64,000 nt of DNA from an uncultured Bacteroides sp. (GCA_900555635.1 USLU01000024.1:1-64000); one strand, 5' to 3'; positions 28,208 through 38,855 are shown, counted from the first letter of the stretch. Made by a program: numbers and translations. Notes: generated by a model from the sequence alone, not told the origin.

Positions 28208-30874
28208 CTATTTGATTTCAAAATGATAAGTTCCTGTAGTTAAAGATATGGCATCTTTCGCACTATTTAATTGCATTACATCTGATTTCATCTCCTTACA
28301 CTCCACTTTGTAAACAGTATTCAAATATAACGTAGCAGTACAATTTGAAGGTATAGTGACCTCATAATTTATCTTTTTCTTATTTTTCTTCCAGGAAGAT
28401 ACTATTTCACCGTAAGGTGAAGTATGTCTTGCCTCAAACGCCTCCAAACCAGATACAAAATTGGGTTTTAATATGATATGTTTAAAACCGGGTGACGAAG
28501 AGTCCGGGAATATTCCGCCCAATGCTTTATAAAACCAAGCACTTATTTCGCCAAACATAATGTGGTTCAATGATATATCTTTCTTACCGTCAATACGCCA
28601 ATTCTCATACAGGGTGGTTGCTCCATTCTTAATCCACCATCCCCACGATGGATAAGTATCTCTCGATGCAAGTTGATAGGCAAGATCAGCATATCCATTC
28701 ATGCTCAAAGCATTAAGAATGGTTTTACTTCCCAGCAAGCCAACGTCCATGCTACCATCTCGCTTCACTTTTTCCGACAGGTTCCTAGCCACCAATTCTC
28801 TTGAATCTTCAGGAACAATATTCCAATATAATGGGGCACTTAATTCTGTTTGATTACCATTACAATAAATTCCAGTTTCAGTATTCAGAAAACGGGCATT
28901 GATATTATCTTTTATCTTTTGAGCCAGACGTGAGTATTTACAATAATCTTCTTTCTTATCTAGCAATTTGGCTGCTTTAGCTAAAATATCAGCAGCTACA
29001 TAATAATAGATAGACGAAGTTAGTTCTTTTGAAGAGCGTGATTTGATAGGGATCCAATCTCCCAATCCCCAGTCTGTAATACCGGAAGGATATGTATAAT
29101 TCAAATAATCAACATATCTTTTTATATTATCATAAACAGATTCGAGCAAACGTATGTCACCATAGAACAAGTAAATATTCCAAGGGATAATGGCAATTGT
29201 GCTGGTCCAGTCTACTCCATTGCCCCAATGATATCCCCATCCTCCGGTTGGAATAATGGCAGGAAGTATCCCATTAGGTGCTTGTTCATCTTGATGATCG
29301 ACCAACCATTTCTCGTAAACAGTAATCCCATCAAAATTATAAAGTGCAGTTTCAATAGCAATATGTGCATCCCCGGTCCACCCATTCTTTTCACGCTGTG
29401 GACAATCAGTGGGATAACCGAATAAGTTAGATAAATAAGAAGAATTCGTTGCTTCCCAAATTTTATTCAGTAAATCGCTCGACGAGGATATTTTTCCCAC
29501 AGCAGGCACATCACTATGCATAAAATAAGCTTTCAAACTATTCTCAGAAAGGACAATTGGTTCGGTACTTGACACTTCTACATATTGGAAACCTTTATAG
29601 TTAAAGCGTGCACGAAAAGTTTCGTCTCCATTACCATTCAAAATAAAAATATCAGTTTGAAATGGATCAGAATCATCCTTTGGACGATAATGATAATCTA
29701 TGTTTGACATATCCGCCCTCTGATTCACTCCTATTCTTTCAGAATGTTTCAAACGGATTTCAGTTCCTCTTTTTCCTTTTATTGTCAGCTCACTAACTCC
29801 GGCTATGTTTCTACCCATATCAAAGATATAGCAGCTATCGGAAAGTTTAGTCATTTTTGCCGGATAAATCGTTTTTACATCCCTAATCGGGTGCAGTTGT
29901 TGTGATACTATCAGACCGGATGGTGCAGATGCGCCACTTGCATTCTTCCATTTCGCATCGTCAAAATCAGAAGTATTCCATCCTGGCTGTTCCAGGCGGG
30001 CATCATAATGTTCAGCTGTATAAATACTATTGAAAATAACCGGACTCAATGAAGTCTTCCAATCCGCCCCTGTAGAAACAAACTCTACTTCTCCGTTATC
30101 ATACACAATACGGATATCCATGCAAAATTTGGGTCTTCCACGCCATGGAGCCTGGTCAAAGTTCCACACAGCAGTCGATTGATGATTATACCAGCCATTG
30201 CCCAATAATACCCCCAAAGTATTATGCCCCTTTGTCAACATAGGCTTAACATCATGTGTCAAATATAGATTTCTTCTATCAAAACGCGTATACATAGGGT
30301 CCAAACGATGATCACCAATGCGAGAGCCATTAATGTAGAGTTCATATAAACCAGCCACAGCAATGTATGCACGTGCTTCTTTTATATTATGTTTTGCATC
30401 AAATGTTTTTCGGAAATAAGCCGCAGGTTTTATATGGATATTGTGAGTATCTGTAATCCAATTACCTTTCCAGTTACTCACATCCATCACTCCCGTCTCA
30501 AAAAACGAGATGTCACTCAAATAAAAGTTAGACTTATTATCCCAAACACAAATTTTCCAATAATAGCGAGTATAAGGTTCCAACTGCTTTCCGGAATAAA
30601 CAACTAAAACCTCAGAAGAGAGGACTTTCCCGGAATTCCAACAATCTCCTATCCCACATGAGACCTTGACAGAATCTGTGCCAACTATAACCTGATATGC
30701 TTTTTGATTTGTAATGCCGGTCGGCAACCTCCATGTTAAACGTGGAAAAGGTTGATCTATTCCTAAAGGAGTAGTCAAATACTCACAGCGAAGGTTACTT
30801 ATCCCTTCAGAAGGCAAAGCAAATAGTAAGGAATGCCATGTAAGAAAAAACAATATTGAAGAAATCCATTTCAT
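28208..30874 (-). CDS. GH78 alpha-L-rhamnosidase
   Basis: An 888-aa secreted enzyme with the GH78 layout: signal peptide (about residues 1-20), N-terminal CEYLTTPLGIDQPFPRLTW segment, beta-sandwich domains, the (alpha/alpha)6 barrel with CPQREKNGWTGDAH, and a C-terminal beta domain. It releases terminal alpha-L-rhamnose. The ATG at 30874 gives a proper signal peptide; the longer frame from 30961 does not. It is transcribed separately from the main operon and divergently from the hybrid regulator gene. It resembles the GH78 half of the fusion protein. Confidence 0.9.
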   Translation of the reverse strand: MKWISSILFFLTWHSLLFALPSEGISNLRCEYLTTPLGIDQPFPRLTWRLPTGITNQKAYQVIVGTDSVKVSCGIGDCWNSGKVLSSEVLVVYSGKQLEPYTRYYWKICVWDNKSNFYLSDISFFETGVMDVSNWKGNWITDTHNIHIKPAAYFRKTFDAKHNIKEARAYIAVAGLYELYINGSRIGDHRLDPMYTRFDRRNLYLTHDVKPMLTKGHNTLGVLLGNGWYNHQSTAVWNFDQAPWRGRPKFCMDIRIVYDNGEVEFVSTGADWKTSLSPVIFNSIYTAEHYDARLEQPGWNTSDFDDAKWKNASGASAPSGLIVSQQLHPIRDVKTIYPAKMTKLSDSCYIFDMGRNIAGVSELTIKGKRGTEIRLKHSERIGVNQRADMSNIDYHYRPKDDSDPFQTDIFILNGNGDETFRARFNYKGFQYVEVSSTEPIVLSENSLKAYFMHSDVPAVGKISSSSDLLNKIWEATNSSYLSNLFGYPTDCPQREKNGWTGDAHIAIETALYNFDGITVYEKWLVDHQDEQAPNGILPAIIPTGGWGYHWGNGVDWTSTIAIIPWNIYLFYGDIRLLESVYDNIKRYVDYLNYTYPSGITDWGLGDWIPIKSRSSKELTSSIYYYVAADILAKAAKLLDKKEDYCKYSRLAQKIKDNINARFLNTETGIYCNGNQTELSAPLYWNIVPEDSRELVARNLSEKVKRDGSMDVGLLGSKTILNALSMNGYADLAYQLASRDTYPSWGWWIKNGATTLYENWRIDGKKDISLNHIMFGEISAWFYKALGGIFPDSSSPGFKHIILKPNFVSGLEAFEARHTSPYGEIVSSWKKNKKKINYEVTIPSNCTATLYLNTVYKVECKEMKSDVMQLNSAKDAISLTTGTYHFEIK

Positions 30875-30901
30875 AATTTTAGATTGTGTTTGATTGTTGC
30901 C

Positions 30902-30910
30902 ACAAAAATA
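30902..30910 (-). promoter_or_regulatory. -7 box of the GH78 promoter
   Basis: TATTTTTGT on the minus strand fits TAnnTTTGY, 28 bp upstream of the preferred GH78 start. Confidence 0.4.
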
Positions 30911-31081
30911 GGCAATAATAGATACAACCTTATTCTCAAATCCGCCATTTATATGTTCCATCTCCTAAAAGACGTATTCATTTTCGCCACTTTTGTATGT
31001 TTTACGGCAAATATCCCGATTCATGGCTCTATTTTAACTATAAAGTAAAAAAGGGGCCTCCTTCAATAAGCCAAAAAGTTG

Positions 31082-31090
31082 TATATTTGC
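31082..31090 (+). promoter_or_regulatory. -7 box of the hybrid regulator promoter
   Basis: TATATTTGC fits TAnnTTTGY, 37 bp upstream of the ATG at 31127. No good -33 element is seen. Confidence 0.5.
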
Positions 31091-31126
31091 TCAAATTCAA
31101 CATCCCCAAAAACAGATAACATATTC

Positions 31127-34100
31127 ATGAAAAAACAAATTCTGCTTCTTTTGTTGTTTCTTTTTAGTGTGACAGATAATATATCCGCATACAATCTAAG
31201 GCAAATCAGTAATCGGGACGGATTGTCCAATAGTTCTGTTACCTGCTTGTTCCAAGACAATGAACGTTTCTTATGGATAGGAACTTATGACGGTCTAAAC
31301 AGATATAACAGTAGAGAGATTTATATCTACAAGCCGGATATCAACAATCAGAACAGTCTTTCCAGCAATGTAATCAGAAATATTACAGAAACAGATGGGA
31401 CCTACCTCTGGATTAGTACAAAATGGGGACTCAACAAGTTGTCCAAACGAAATAACGTTATAGAAGAATATTATAATGAATTTGGTGACAATTCTTATAT
31501 GGCCAAAGATAGCCATGATAATCTATATGTCCTCACCAAACCAGGCATACTATCACTCTATTCCAAAACTTACAAAAAGTTTATCGAACTCCCCATACAT
31601 AAAGGTATAGAGCATGATAAACCATCAGGCATGTTGTTGATAATAGACGAGCAGGATACAATCTGGATAAATCATCAAGGAATTTTAGAAAGATATACTG
31701 TAAGCAATGTAGAGTCGGATAAACCACAAATTAAAAGACATTCGGACTTCAAACACCCACACCCTATTAAATACACTTTTTATAATAATAAGAAAATCAT
31801 TACTGTAGATTCTGAAGGCAACTTAGCCTGTATTACCTCAAAAGGCTACAAGTTCATCAAAAACTTGAATCAGTATATTCATGAGAATGGCGAAATCGGT
31901 TCTATCATATTCGACAATGAAGACCTTCTCATCGGTTTCAAAACAAACGGACTTATTAGACTGGATGCTTCTAAAAACTATGAATTAGAAAAAATAGAGA
32001 TTAACTGTGGGGTCTTTTCACTTTGGAAAGACAAGCAACAAGATATTATCTGGATTGGAACTGATGGACAAGGTGTATATGCATGGACTAAAGATGAATA
32101 TACATTCAACAACATTTCACTGAATCAGCTACCAATAAGCAAAAAAAGACCTATTAGGGCCATCCATACCGACAAACAAAATTCATTATGGTTAGGGACT
32201 AAAGATAATGGCATCATCAGAATAAAGGATTATGATCATGCGAAAGAGTATTCATCGGCTAATGTTACACATTTCACTACACAAGACGGTCTAAAGAATA
32301 ATGCTGTCTTTGCATTCGTCCTAAGTAAGGCGCATCCTATATTATGGATCGGATCGGACGGTCCGGAATTAAATTATTACTCCTATTCTGACAACAGGAT
32401 ACATACGCTTAAGAATAATACCGGTTCTGGCATTGCACGTGTACATGCAATGGCCGAAACAAGAGATTCTTTATTATGGGTCGGATCAGGAAGTACATTG
32501 CTGAAAATTAACTATGCAGTTCGCGGGAGTAATATAGAAGCAAAAAGTATACGAGCTATCAAACTTCAAATACCTGACAAACAGCAATACAACCAAATTT
32601 ATTCTATTTATCCCGAAAATGATTCCATTTTATGGATTGGCATACGAGGAAATGGTGTTGTTCGGTTAAATACTCAAACCGAAGATTATCGCCTCATCAC
32701 ATTCAATAAGAAAGGGATAGCTCCGATGAATGATATCCTCTGCATCCACCAGGACGCAAACAAAAATATATGGGTAGGTAGCAGCTATGGTCTTACCAAA
32801 ATTACACAACTTCCAAATGGAGAATACGATTATAAAAACTTCAATGAGAATGAAGGATTGCCCAATAATACCATCCATGGTATTGCAGAAGATCCACAAG
32901 GCAATTTGTGGTTAAGTAGCAACACCGGACTTATTCTATTCAATCCACAAAAGAACACTTTCAGAAATCTTAATCACAAAACCGGACTAAAAGTAACAGA
33001 ATTCAGTGATAATGCTTATTTTCAAGACAATATCCAAAACAGGTATTTTTTTGGAGGAGTTGATGGAATTGTATGGATTAAGAATGAGGAAAGAAAAAAG
33101 AAAAAATTTATCCCGGAAATCTATTTCACCAAACTCCGAATTTTCAATCAGGATTATAATATCTCCGAGTTTGTAAAAAATAGAGGTAACAAAGAAGCCA
33201 TCGTGCTTAACTACGATCAGAATTTCTTTGCCATTTCTTTTGTAGCTATGGATTTTATCAATGGTGAAAGTAGCAAATTTTCCTATAAATTAGAGAATTT
33301 CAGTGATGTATGGATGGACACCCGTTCCAATGAAGCCCAATTTACCAGCCTCGCCCCAGGAGAATATATACTGAAAGTGAAATACAATGATGGGATCAAT
33401 AGCAGTGAGAATCTGATACAAAGTATTCATATTATTATACTTCCACCTTGGTATCAGAGTATTGTAGCTCAGATTATCTACGTGCTGCTGGTTGTCGTAA
33501 TAGGATTTATTATTTTCCGATATATCCGGTGGAAATACGAACAACGAAAAAGTGCTATATCCAGAAGACTAAATGAAAAATATAAAGAAGAAATGTACGA
33601 AGGCAAACTACGCTTCTTCACTAACATTACTCATGAATTCTGCACACCCCTTACCCTTATTTACGGTCCATGTGAAAGGATATTGCACTATGACAAAAGT
33701 GATGGTTTCATCAAGAAATACGCTCAGATTATTAAATCGAATACAGAACGTCTTAACAGTCTGATTCAAGAAGTGATTGACTTTCGTCGTATGGAAACAG
33801 GCAATCAAATATGCCATATCCAAGAATTGAATATCAGTGAACTGGCTAATGAAATAATTGAATCATTTGAAGAACTCGCTGAGCAGAATCATATCCAACT
33901 TGAAACAGAAATTACACCTGATATCATTTGGAGAAGCGATAATAGCGGCTTCACCAAGATTATGAATAATCTTATTTCCAATGCTTTCAAATATACTCCG
34001 GAGAATGGAACAATCCGTATCTCCATAAATATAAATAACGATAAACTAAATTTGAAGGTATATAATACAGGAAAAGGTATCCGCAAAGAAGATTTACCAC

Positions 34101-35185
34101 TTATCTTTAATCGATACAATGTACTTGATAATATTAAAGAAAATAGTATCAAAGGATTGTCATCCAGAAATGGGCTGGGACTTGCTATATGCCAGAGCAT
34201 GGTCGAACTATTGCAAGGTACGATTTGTGCAGAAAGTGAAGTAAATCAATATGCACAGTTCATTGTGAATCTACCCCAACTTGAAATATCAGACAAGTCC
34301 GAAGCACCGCAAGAGAAAACTTCCCAATCGGACACATTGAGCAGTAATACAGAATCAACAGTTATTGAAGATACCAATTATGAAAAAGAAACTACTCAAC
34401 CGGAAACTACCATTCTGATTGTAGATGATAACAAAGAACTGTTATGGATGTTGAAAGATATACTATCGGATGAATACCTCATTTTGACAGCCGAGAATGG
34501 AGAAGAAGGACTTGCTATGATAAAGCAAAAGACTCCGGATCTAATTATTACAGACATCATGATGCCGAAAATTGATGGTATCACCTTAACCAAACAACTT
34601 AAAAGCAACAGGCATACAGTACATATTCCTTTGGTGATTCTTTCTGCCAAAAATACTACGGATGAAAAAATAGAAGGTATTGAATCGGGAGCGGATGCTT
34701 ACATCCCAAAACCTTTCAACACTCAATACTTACGCTCTATAATCAAACAACTTCTTAAAAAGCAAGAGGAACTAAAACAATATTACAATTCTTCTGCAAG
34801 TGCCTTTGAATTTAGTGGCGGACAACTATTGCAGAATGAAGACAAACAGTTTTTACAAGCTGCAATCAAGGTTATTAATGAGAATATGGACAATACAGAA
34901 TTTGGTCCTGACGAACTGGCTGAAGCTATGCAGACCAGCAGTAGAAATCTATACCGGAAGTTTAAGAATTTAGATCAACCTTCACCTAAAGATTTTATCA
35001 AAGAGCAAAAGATAAGCTTTGCAGCCAAACAGCTATTAACTACTACATTGACCATACAAGAAGTAATGTACCGGGCAGGTTTCACAAATCGTTCACACTT
35101 TTACAAGGAATTTGCCAAACGTTACAATCAAACTCCAAGAGAATATAGAGAAATACATAAGCAGAAGGATGACTCCTTGAACTAA
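31127..35185 (+). CDS. Hybrid two-component system sensor-regulator (HTCS)
   Basis: A 1352-aa one-protein signalling system that probably senses the oligosaccharide product and switches on this locus. Order: signal peptide (1-20), two-fold periplasmic beta-propeller of Reg_prop repeats (to about 690), Y_Y_Y domain, transmembrane helix (about 785-805), HisKA (His in THEFCTPLTL, about 835), HATPase (NNLISNAFKYT, NTGKGI, GLGLAI), receiver (Asp about 1142 in ITDIMMP) and AraC-type DNA-binding domain (about 1255-1345). The H-box has Cys where Arg is usual and the G1 box has Asn for Asp. The ATG at 31127 fits the signal peptide. Divergent from GH78, which shares the control region. Confidence 0.95.
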   Translation: MKKQILLLLLFLFSVTDNISAYNLRQISNRDGLSNSSVTCLFQDNERFLWIGTYDGLNRYNSREIYIYKPDINNQNSLSSNVIRNITETDGTYLWISTKWGLNKLSKRNNVIEEYYNEFGDNSYMAKDSHDNLYVLTKPGILSLYSKTYKKFIELPIHKGIEHDKPSGMLLIIDEQDTIWINHQGILERYTVSNVESDKPQIKRHSDFKHPHPIKYTFYNNKKIITVDSEGNLACITSKGYKFIKNLNQYIHENGEIGSIIFDNEDLLIGFKTNGLIRLDASKNYELEKIEINCGVFSLWKDKQQDIIWIGTDGQGVYAWTKDEYTFNNISLNQLPISKKRPIRAIHTDKQNSLWLGTKDNGIIRIKDYDHAKEYSSANVTHFTTQDGLKNNAVFAFVLSKAHPILWIGSDGPELNYYSYSDNRIHTLKNNTGSGIARVHAMAETRDSLLWVGSGSTLLKINYAVRGSNIEAKSIRAIKLQIPDKQQYNQIYSIYPENDSILWIGIRGNGVVRLNTQTEDYRLITFNKKGIAPMNDILCIHQDANKNIWVGSSYGLTKITQLPNGEYDYKNFNENEGLPNNTIHGIAEDPQGNLWLSSNTGLILFNPQKNTFRNLNHKTGLKVTEFSDNAYFQDNIQNRYFFGGVDGIVWIKNEERKKKKFIPEIYFTKLRIFNQDYNISEFVKNRGNKEAIVLNYDQNFFAISFVAMDFINGESSKFSYKLENFSDVWMDTRSNEAQFTSLAPGEYILKVKYNDGINSSENLIQSIHIIILPPWYQSIVAQIIYVLLVVVIGFIIFRYIRWKYEQRKSAISRRLNEKYKEEMYEGKLRFFTNITHEFCTPLTLIYGPCERILHYDKSDGFIKKYAQIIKSNTERLNSLIQEVIDFRRMETGNQICHIQELNISELANEIIESFEELAEQNHIQLETEITPDIIWRSDNSGFTKIMNNLISNAFKYTPENGTIRISININNDKLNLKVYNTGKGIRKEDLPLIFNRYNVLDNIKENSIKGLSSRNGLGLAICQSMVELLQGTICAESEVNQYAQFIVNLPQLEISDKSEAPQEKTSQSDTLSSNTESTVIEDTNYEKETTQPETTILIVDDNKELLWMLKDILSDEYLILTAENGEEGLAMIKQKTPDLIITDIMMPKIDGITLTKQLKSNRHTVHIPLVILSAKNTTDEKIEGIESGADAYIPKPFNTQYLRSIIKQLLKKQEELKQYYNSSASAFEFSGGQLLQNEDKQFLQAAIKVINENMDNTEFGPDELAEAMQTSSRNLYRKFKNLDQPSPKDFIKEQKISFAAKQLLTTTLTIQEVMYRAGFTNRSHFYKEFAKRYNQTPREYREIHKQKDDSLN

Positions 35186-35186
35186 A

Positions 35187-35313
35187 AAAGAGGGTGTGCT
35201 AAGAGTACTTTTCACCACAGATCACACAGATTACCGCAGATTATATATACTGATAATCAATAATTTAATTTCAGTCTGTGGTAATCTGTGGTGAGTTATA
35301 ACACATCCTCTTC
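35187..35313. repeat. Long imperfect inverted repeat between convergent genes
   Basis: Outer arms AAGAGGgTGTGcT and its near-complement (about 35187-35200 and 35300-35313) and inner arms containing CACCACAGAT/ATCTGTGGTG flank an AT-rich centre. The left arm also repeats CACAGATTACC-like units. The right arm covers the final codons of the GH106 gene. It can act as a two-way terminator, and it resembles dispersed intergenic CACAGATTA-type repeats. Confidence 0.6.
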
Positions 35314-38300
35314 ACTCATTTTTATACTTTCTATTTTTCCGACAGTTAATACTACGGGGCCTAATAATCCAGATTCAACAAGAGGAGAAGTTTTATCATA
35401 ATGTTTCCAAGTGGTAAATGCAATTCTGCCACCAGCAGGTTTAGGTTTACCATGTACATACCATTCAGGAAGTTTCTTGATACCACCATTGCGCGATGCA
35501 GAGTATTTATCCGAAACAGGCTGGAAATTATAAGTATTTTCTTCAGGCAGATATTCATCGCCAATCAAGCGATTAACCCATAAGTTAGTTACACGAACTT
35601 CAATGGTATTGTCGCCGTCACACAATAGTTGTTGTATATCAATGGTATAAGGTGGTGCCCAACAGATACCGGCACATTTCCCATTAACTAATACCTCAGC
35701 AATCACTTCTACTCGACCTAAATCTAAACGCAAACAAAGATTGTCTTGCAAATAAATGCTACTCAAAGACAGTGAATAGAGATAAACCATTGTACCCGAA
35801 AAATGTCGAACTCCAAAATCATTTTCTAAATGCAACGAATGTAACCCATTTAAAGTAATCTCATCGGGTGCTCCCATATTTTGGGGGAATCGAACAGTCC
35901 AAGGACCTTCCAAAGGTATACTTGCAGGCAGAATATCAATATACTTTTGAAGAATTGTGCGTTCTGTAACAAACTCGTAAACGCCGGCTTTCCACGCCAC
36001 AAACTGATGATTAGGTAACCATGAAAGTATATGCTCATTTTCCTGAAGTGGAGAAGGTACTCCTTTTTGATAAAGACTTATTATATCTGTCTCGCCAATA
36101 GCAAAAGAATAAGTATTAAAATTACAAAGTCCACCTTCATAGGTGTCAGCTTTACTAAGTGGGTCTGAACCATTTGTATCAAGATGCACAATTGTATCTG
36201 AAGTTTTTCCTACCCCGATACATTCACCATTTATCCAAAGATTAGGTGTATTGTTTTTGTAAATCAGTGCAAAATGTGTCCACCCGGATAAAGGCATGGC
36301 ATGTCGATATACTGCCTTATTATTTACAGTCCGTTCATAAACGACTATTCCATTCCGCCCCACTGATAACCCGACAGTACTATGTCCTTTGCCATATCGT
36401 TGTTCCCCATTCTGCGGATAGATAGCAAAGAATCGGGTACGCATTTCACCATGTTCTTGTTCTTCAGTTATAGCAATATCTGCTTCAGGCTTTATCCAAA
36501 AAGTGATACTGAAGTTTGTAGCCAAAGGAGACTTTGTAGAACAATTATCAGTAGTTGGGAATAAAGGAGTTCCATTATATTTCATGGCCGTCCATGCTTG
36601 CTGCTTGTCCGCTTTCCGAAATACCACAAACATTGATTCAGCAGGAGCAAGATTAAGAGGTATTTCTATACCTTCTTTATCAGTTTTATAAACCGGGCAT
36701 TGCAAAATTTCTGCTGTATAAGGATTCCACAATTCCGGGATATAACCTTTTATACGAAAGTGTGCAGTCCCTTTTTCATACATTCGTTTACGATTGGCGA
36801 TGAAATAAATTTCAGTTTCATTTTGCTGGTAATGAATAGCATGAACAGCAGAACTCCCTGTTATAGAATGGTAAATAAAGTCAGGTGATATATTCAACTG
36901 ATGAAGAATACTATGTAAATCATTTCCTTCATGTACATTTGGATGTTGCCATATTTGTCTTACCAATGCATTAAACTCACTTTCTTTCTCCCCATCAATT
37001 AAACCAAGGGTATGTTGTGGTTTTTGGCCGACAAGTACCATGCCCTTTTCCACTAATTGAGCCAATAGTTGCAGGGTGCGAAGTGACATCGTTTCCGATT
37101 TGAGTAACACCAATAACTTGTAACCATCAAAACCGGTGGCAGGAAGAATAATCTTTCCATTCTTAATACATGCCTTTTCAAGTATCTCAGTATTAATTTG
37201 GTCATAATCATATCCTTCAGGAGGTGCCAACAAAGTTTGTTCCGGTTCAATGGTAGCACCGAAAGAATCATCACCACTATGATAAAGAATGTCCCCATAA
37301 AAAGTTGAACTCTGGAAAATGTGTTGGCAGCGATTCAGATAATTAATCCATGCTTTTCCCGGTTTCCACCATGTATTGGTACGGTCAAAATGCAATCCCC
37401 AAGGTCCCATCGTCATACCGGGTGCAGCTGTAGGATGTGGCTGATGGGCATACCTATGGAAATAAATTCGGCTAAGACCTCTGGTAAACATATAGTCCCC
37501 CAATGATTTAAGAGCATATGGATACAAGAGCCATTTGTCTGCATCCGGTTCAGAAGTGAAAGCTTCGGCACCCACTACTTTACCTCCGAGAGTATGCGCT
37601 ATAGATGCCACTTGTTTGACAGTACGGTTATACCGATAGTTTGCCCAAAGCATAGTCTGATTACACCAAAACTCTCCCATGTTAATATCAAGCCGTTGCG
37701 CTACCTGAAGTTCTTCAATCATATTACCACCATAAGGTTCCGTATATGTTATAATGCCCTGTTCTTTACACCGCTTTTGGAAATGAGAATAATAACGGTC
37801 AGCAAACATATCAGCTTTTGTCCGGCGAAAATCAAATTGAAAACGTTGTGTAACCTTTTCACTTTCTATCACTTTATTGGCTAATACAGGTAAAAATGGA
37901 ATGAGTGCATATCCTCTTCTTTGCTCAAAATAGACAGGCATATCACGAGTCCAATCCTGGTCACCCGTTTCATAACTATCTATAAGTAATCCGATTTTAG
38001 ACCGTTTGGCTATTTTCTCCATTGTAGGCATCAGCCTTTTAAACATACAATCCAAATGATAGTCCAATGCCTCAATACTGAATTTGTCACATTCCAATCC
38101 TGTCGATTTGGAAGGAGCCGATTTGTTTTTCTGATCTCTGGCTGTTTGTCCAAAACGCATAATCAGCCAATCACCAACAGGAGCATCCCAAATCAAGAAA
38201 CCATTCTTATCAAGTTGATTTGATAATTCAATCACTGACGACTTGGGTATTATCTCTTTATCTGCCGGAACAGCCAAACAATAAGTATCAACGTAGTAAT

Positions 38301-38817
38301 CGAACATATGTTTGGGAGTTGGTAGCTGCATACGGATTTGTTTTCCACCAGTTAATCTTGTTTCACTCCATGTCACTTTTTGCATAGCTTTATCCGGAGT
38401 AATCCACGGGCCACCACTTGACGACCAACCCGGACAATTATGCATAGCGAACTCTAAGCCCAAGCGCTCAGACTCTTTGAGTGTATGTAAAACAAGCTCT
38501 ATCCATTCATTACTGATTGATTCTACCGGCCCAATAGGTATGCCACTTCCCGCTTCAAAAAGTTGATAACCTGCAATACCATTAGCTTTCATCGCTTCAA
38601 GATCACGAGTGATACCTTCTTTGGTGATATTTCCATTCATCCAATGCCACCAAGTATAAACACCCGAAGAAAATGGTGGATTACGGAAAGCTGATTCAAG
38701 AAAAGTAGAAGAAGATACAGATGCTTTGTTCTTACAAATTTCTGCTGCAAAAGCAGGGCTAATCAAGCTAATGATACCTGCAGATGATACAATTTTTAGA
38801 AAAGTGCGTCGTTCCAT
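35296..38817 (-). CDS. GH106 alpha-L-rhamnosidase with LamG-like insertion, Tat-type signal
   Basis: A 1173-aa protein. The N-terminus ERRTFLK followed by a hydrophobic stretch to AFA matches a twin-arginine signal peptide. The region from about 50 carries the GH106 signature (FRNPPFSSGVYTWWHWMNGN, then GITRDLEAMKANGI). A concanavalin/LamG-like domain (about 760-920) interrupts the C-terminal half (FSITFWIKPEAD ... WTHFALIYKNN), followed by a galactose-binding-like module. It should remove alpha-L-rhamnose, complementing the two GH78 enzymes. The ATG at 38817 is chosen because it starts the Tat motif. Its promoter box lies at 38847. Convergent with the regulator gene. Confidence 0.87.
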   Translation of the reverse strand: MERRTFLKIVSSAGIISLISPAFAAEICKNKASVSSSTFLESAFRNPPFSSGVYTWWHWMNGNITKEGITRDLEAMKANGIAGYQLFEAGSGIPIGPVESISNEWIELVLHTLKESERLGLEFAMHNCPGWSSSGGPWITPDKAMQKVTWSETRLTGGKQIRMQLPTPKHMFDYYVDTYCLAVPADKEIIPKSSVIELSNQLDKNGFLIWDAPVGDWLIMRFGQTARDQKNKSAPSKSTGLECDKFSIEALDYHLDCMFKRLMPTMEKIAKRSKIGLLIDSYETGDQDWTRDMPVYFEQRRGYALIPFLPVLANKVIESEKVTQRFQFDFRRTKADMFADRYYSHFQKRCKEQGIITYTEPYGGNMIEELQVAQRLDINMGEFWCNQTMLWANYRYNRTVKQVASIAHTLGGKVVGAEAFTSEPDADKWLLYPYALKSLGDYMFTRGLSRIYFHRYAHQPHPTAAPGMTMGPWGLHFDRTNTWWKPGKAWINYLNRCQHIFQSSTFYGDILYHSGDDSFGATIEPEQTLLAPPEGYDYDQINTEILEKACIKNGKIILPATGFDGYKLLVLLKSETMSLRTLQLLAQLVEKGMVLVGQKPQHTLGLIDGEKESEFNALVRQIWQHPNVHEGNDLHSILHQLNISPDFIYHSITGSSAVHAIHYQQNETEIYFIANRKRMYEKGTAHFRIKGYIPELWNPYTAEILQCPVYKTDKEGIEIPLNLAPAESMFVVFRKADKQQAWTAMKYNGTPLFPTTDNCSTKSPLATNFSITFWIKPEADIAITEEQEHGEMRTRFFAIYPQNGEQRYGKGHSTVGLSVGRNGIVVYERTVNNKAVYRHAMPLSGWTHFALIYKNNTPNLWINGECIGVGKTSDTIVHLDTNGSDPLSKADTYEGGLCNFNTYSFAIGETDIISLYQKGVPSPLQENEHILSWLPNHQFVAWKAGVYEFVTERTILQKYIDILPASIPLEGPWTVRFPQNMGAPDEITLNGLHSLHLENDFGVRHFSGTMVYLYSLSLSSIYLQDNLCLRLDLGRVEVIAEVLVNGKCAGICWAPPYTIDIQQLLCDGDNTIEVRVTNLWVNRLIGDEYLPEENTYNFQPVSDKYSASRNGGIKKLPEWYVHGKPKPAGGRIAFTTWKHYDKTSPLVESGLLGPVVLTVGKIESIKMSEEDVL

Positions 38818-38846
38818 ATATAAAAAGATATTTAGGTAAATCCCAT

Positions 38847-38855
38847 GCAAACATA
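38847..38855 (-). promoter_or_regulatory. -7 box of the GH106 promoter
   Basis: TATGTTTGC on the minus strand fits TAnnTTTGY, 30 bp upstream of the chosen start. Confidence 0.45.
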
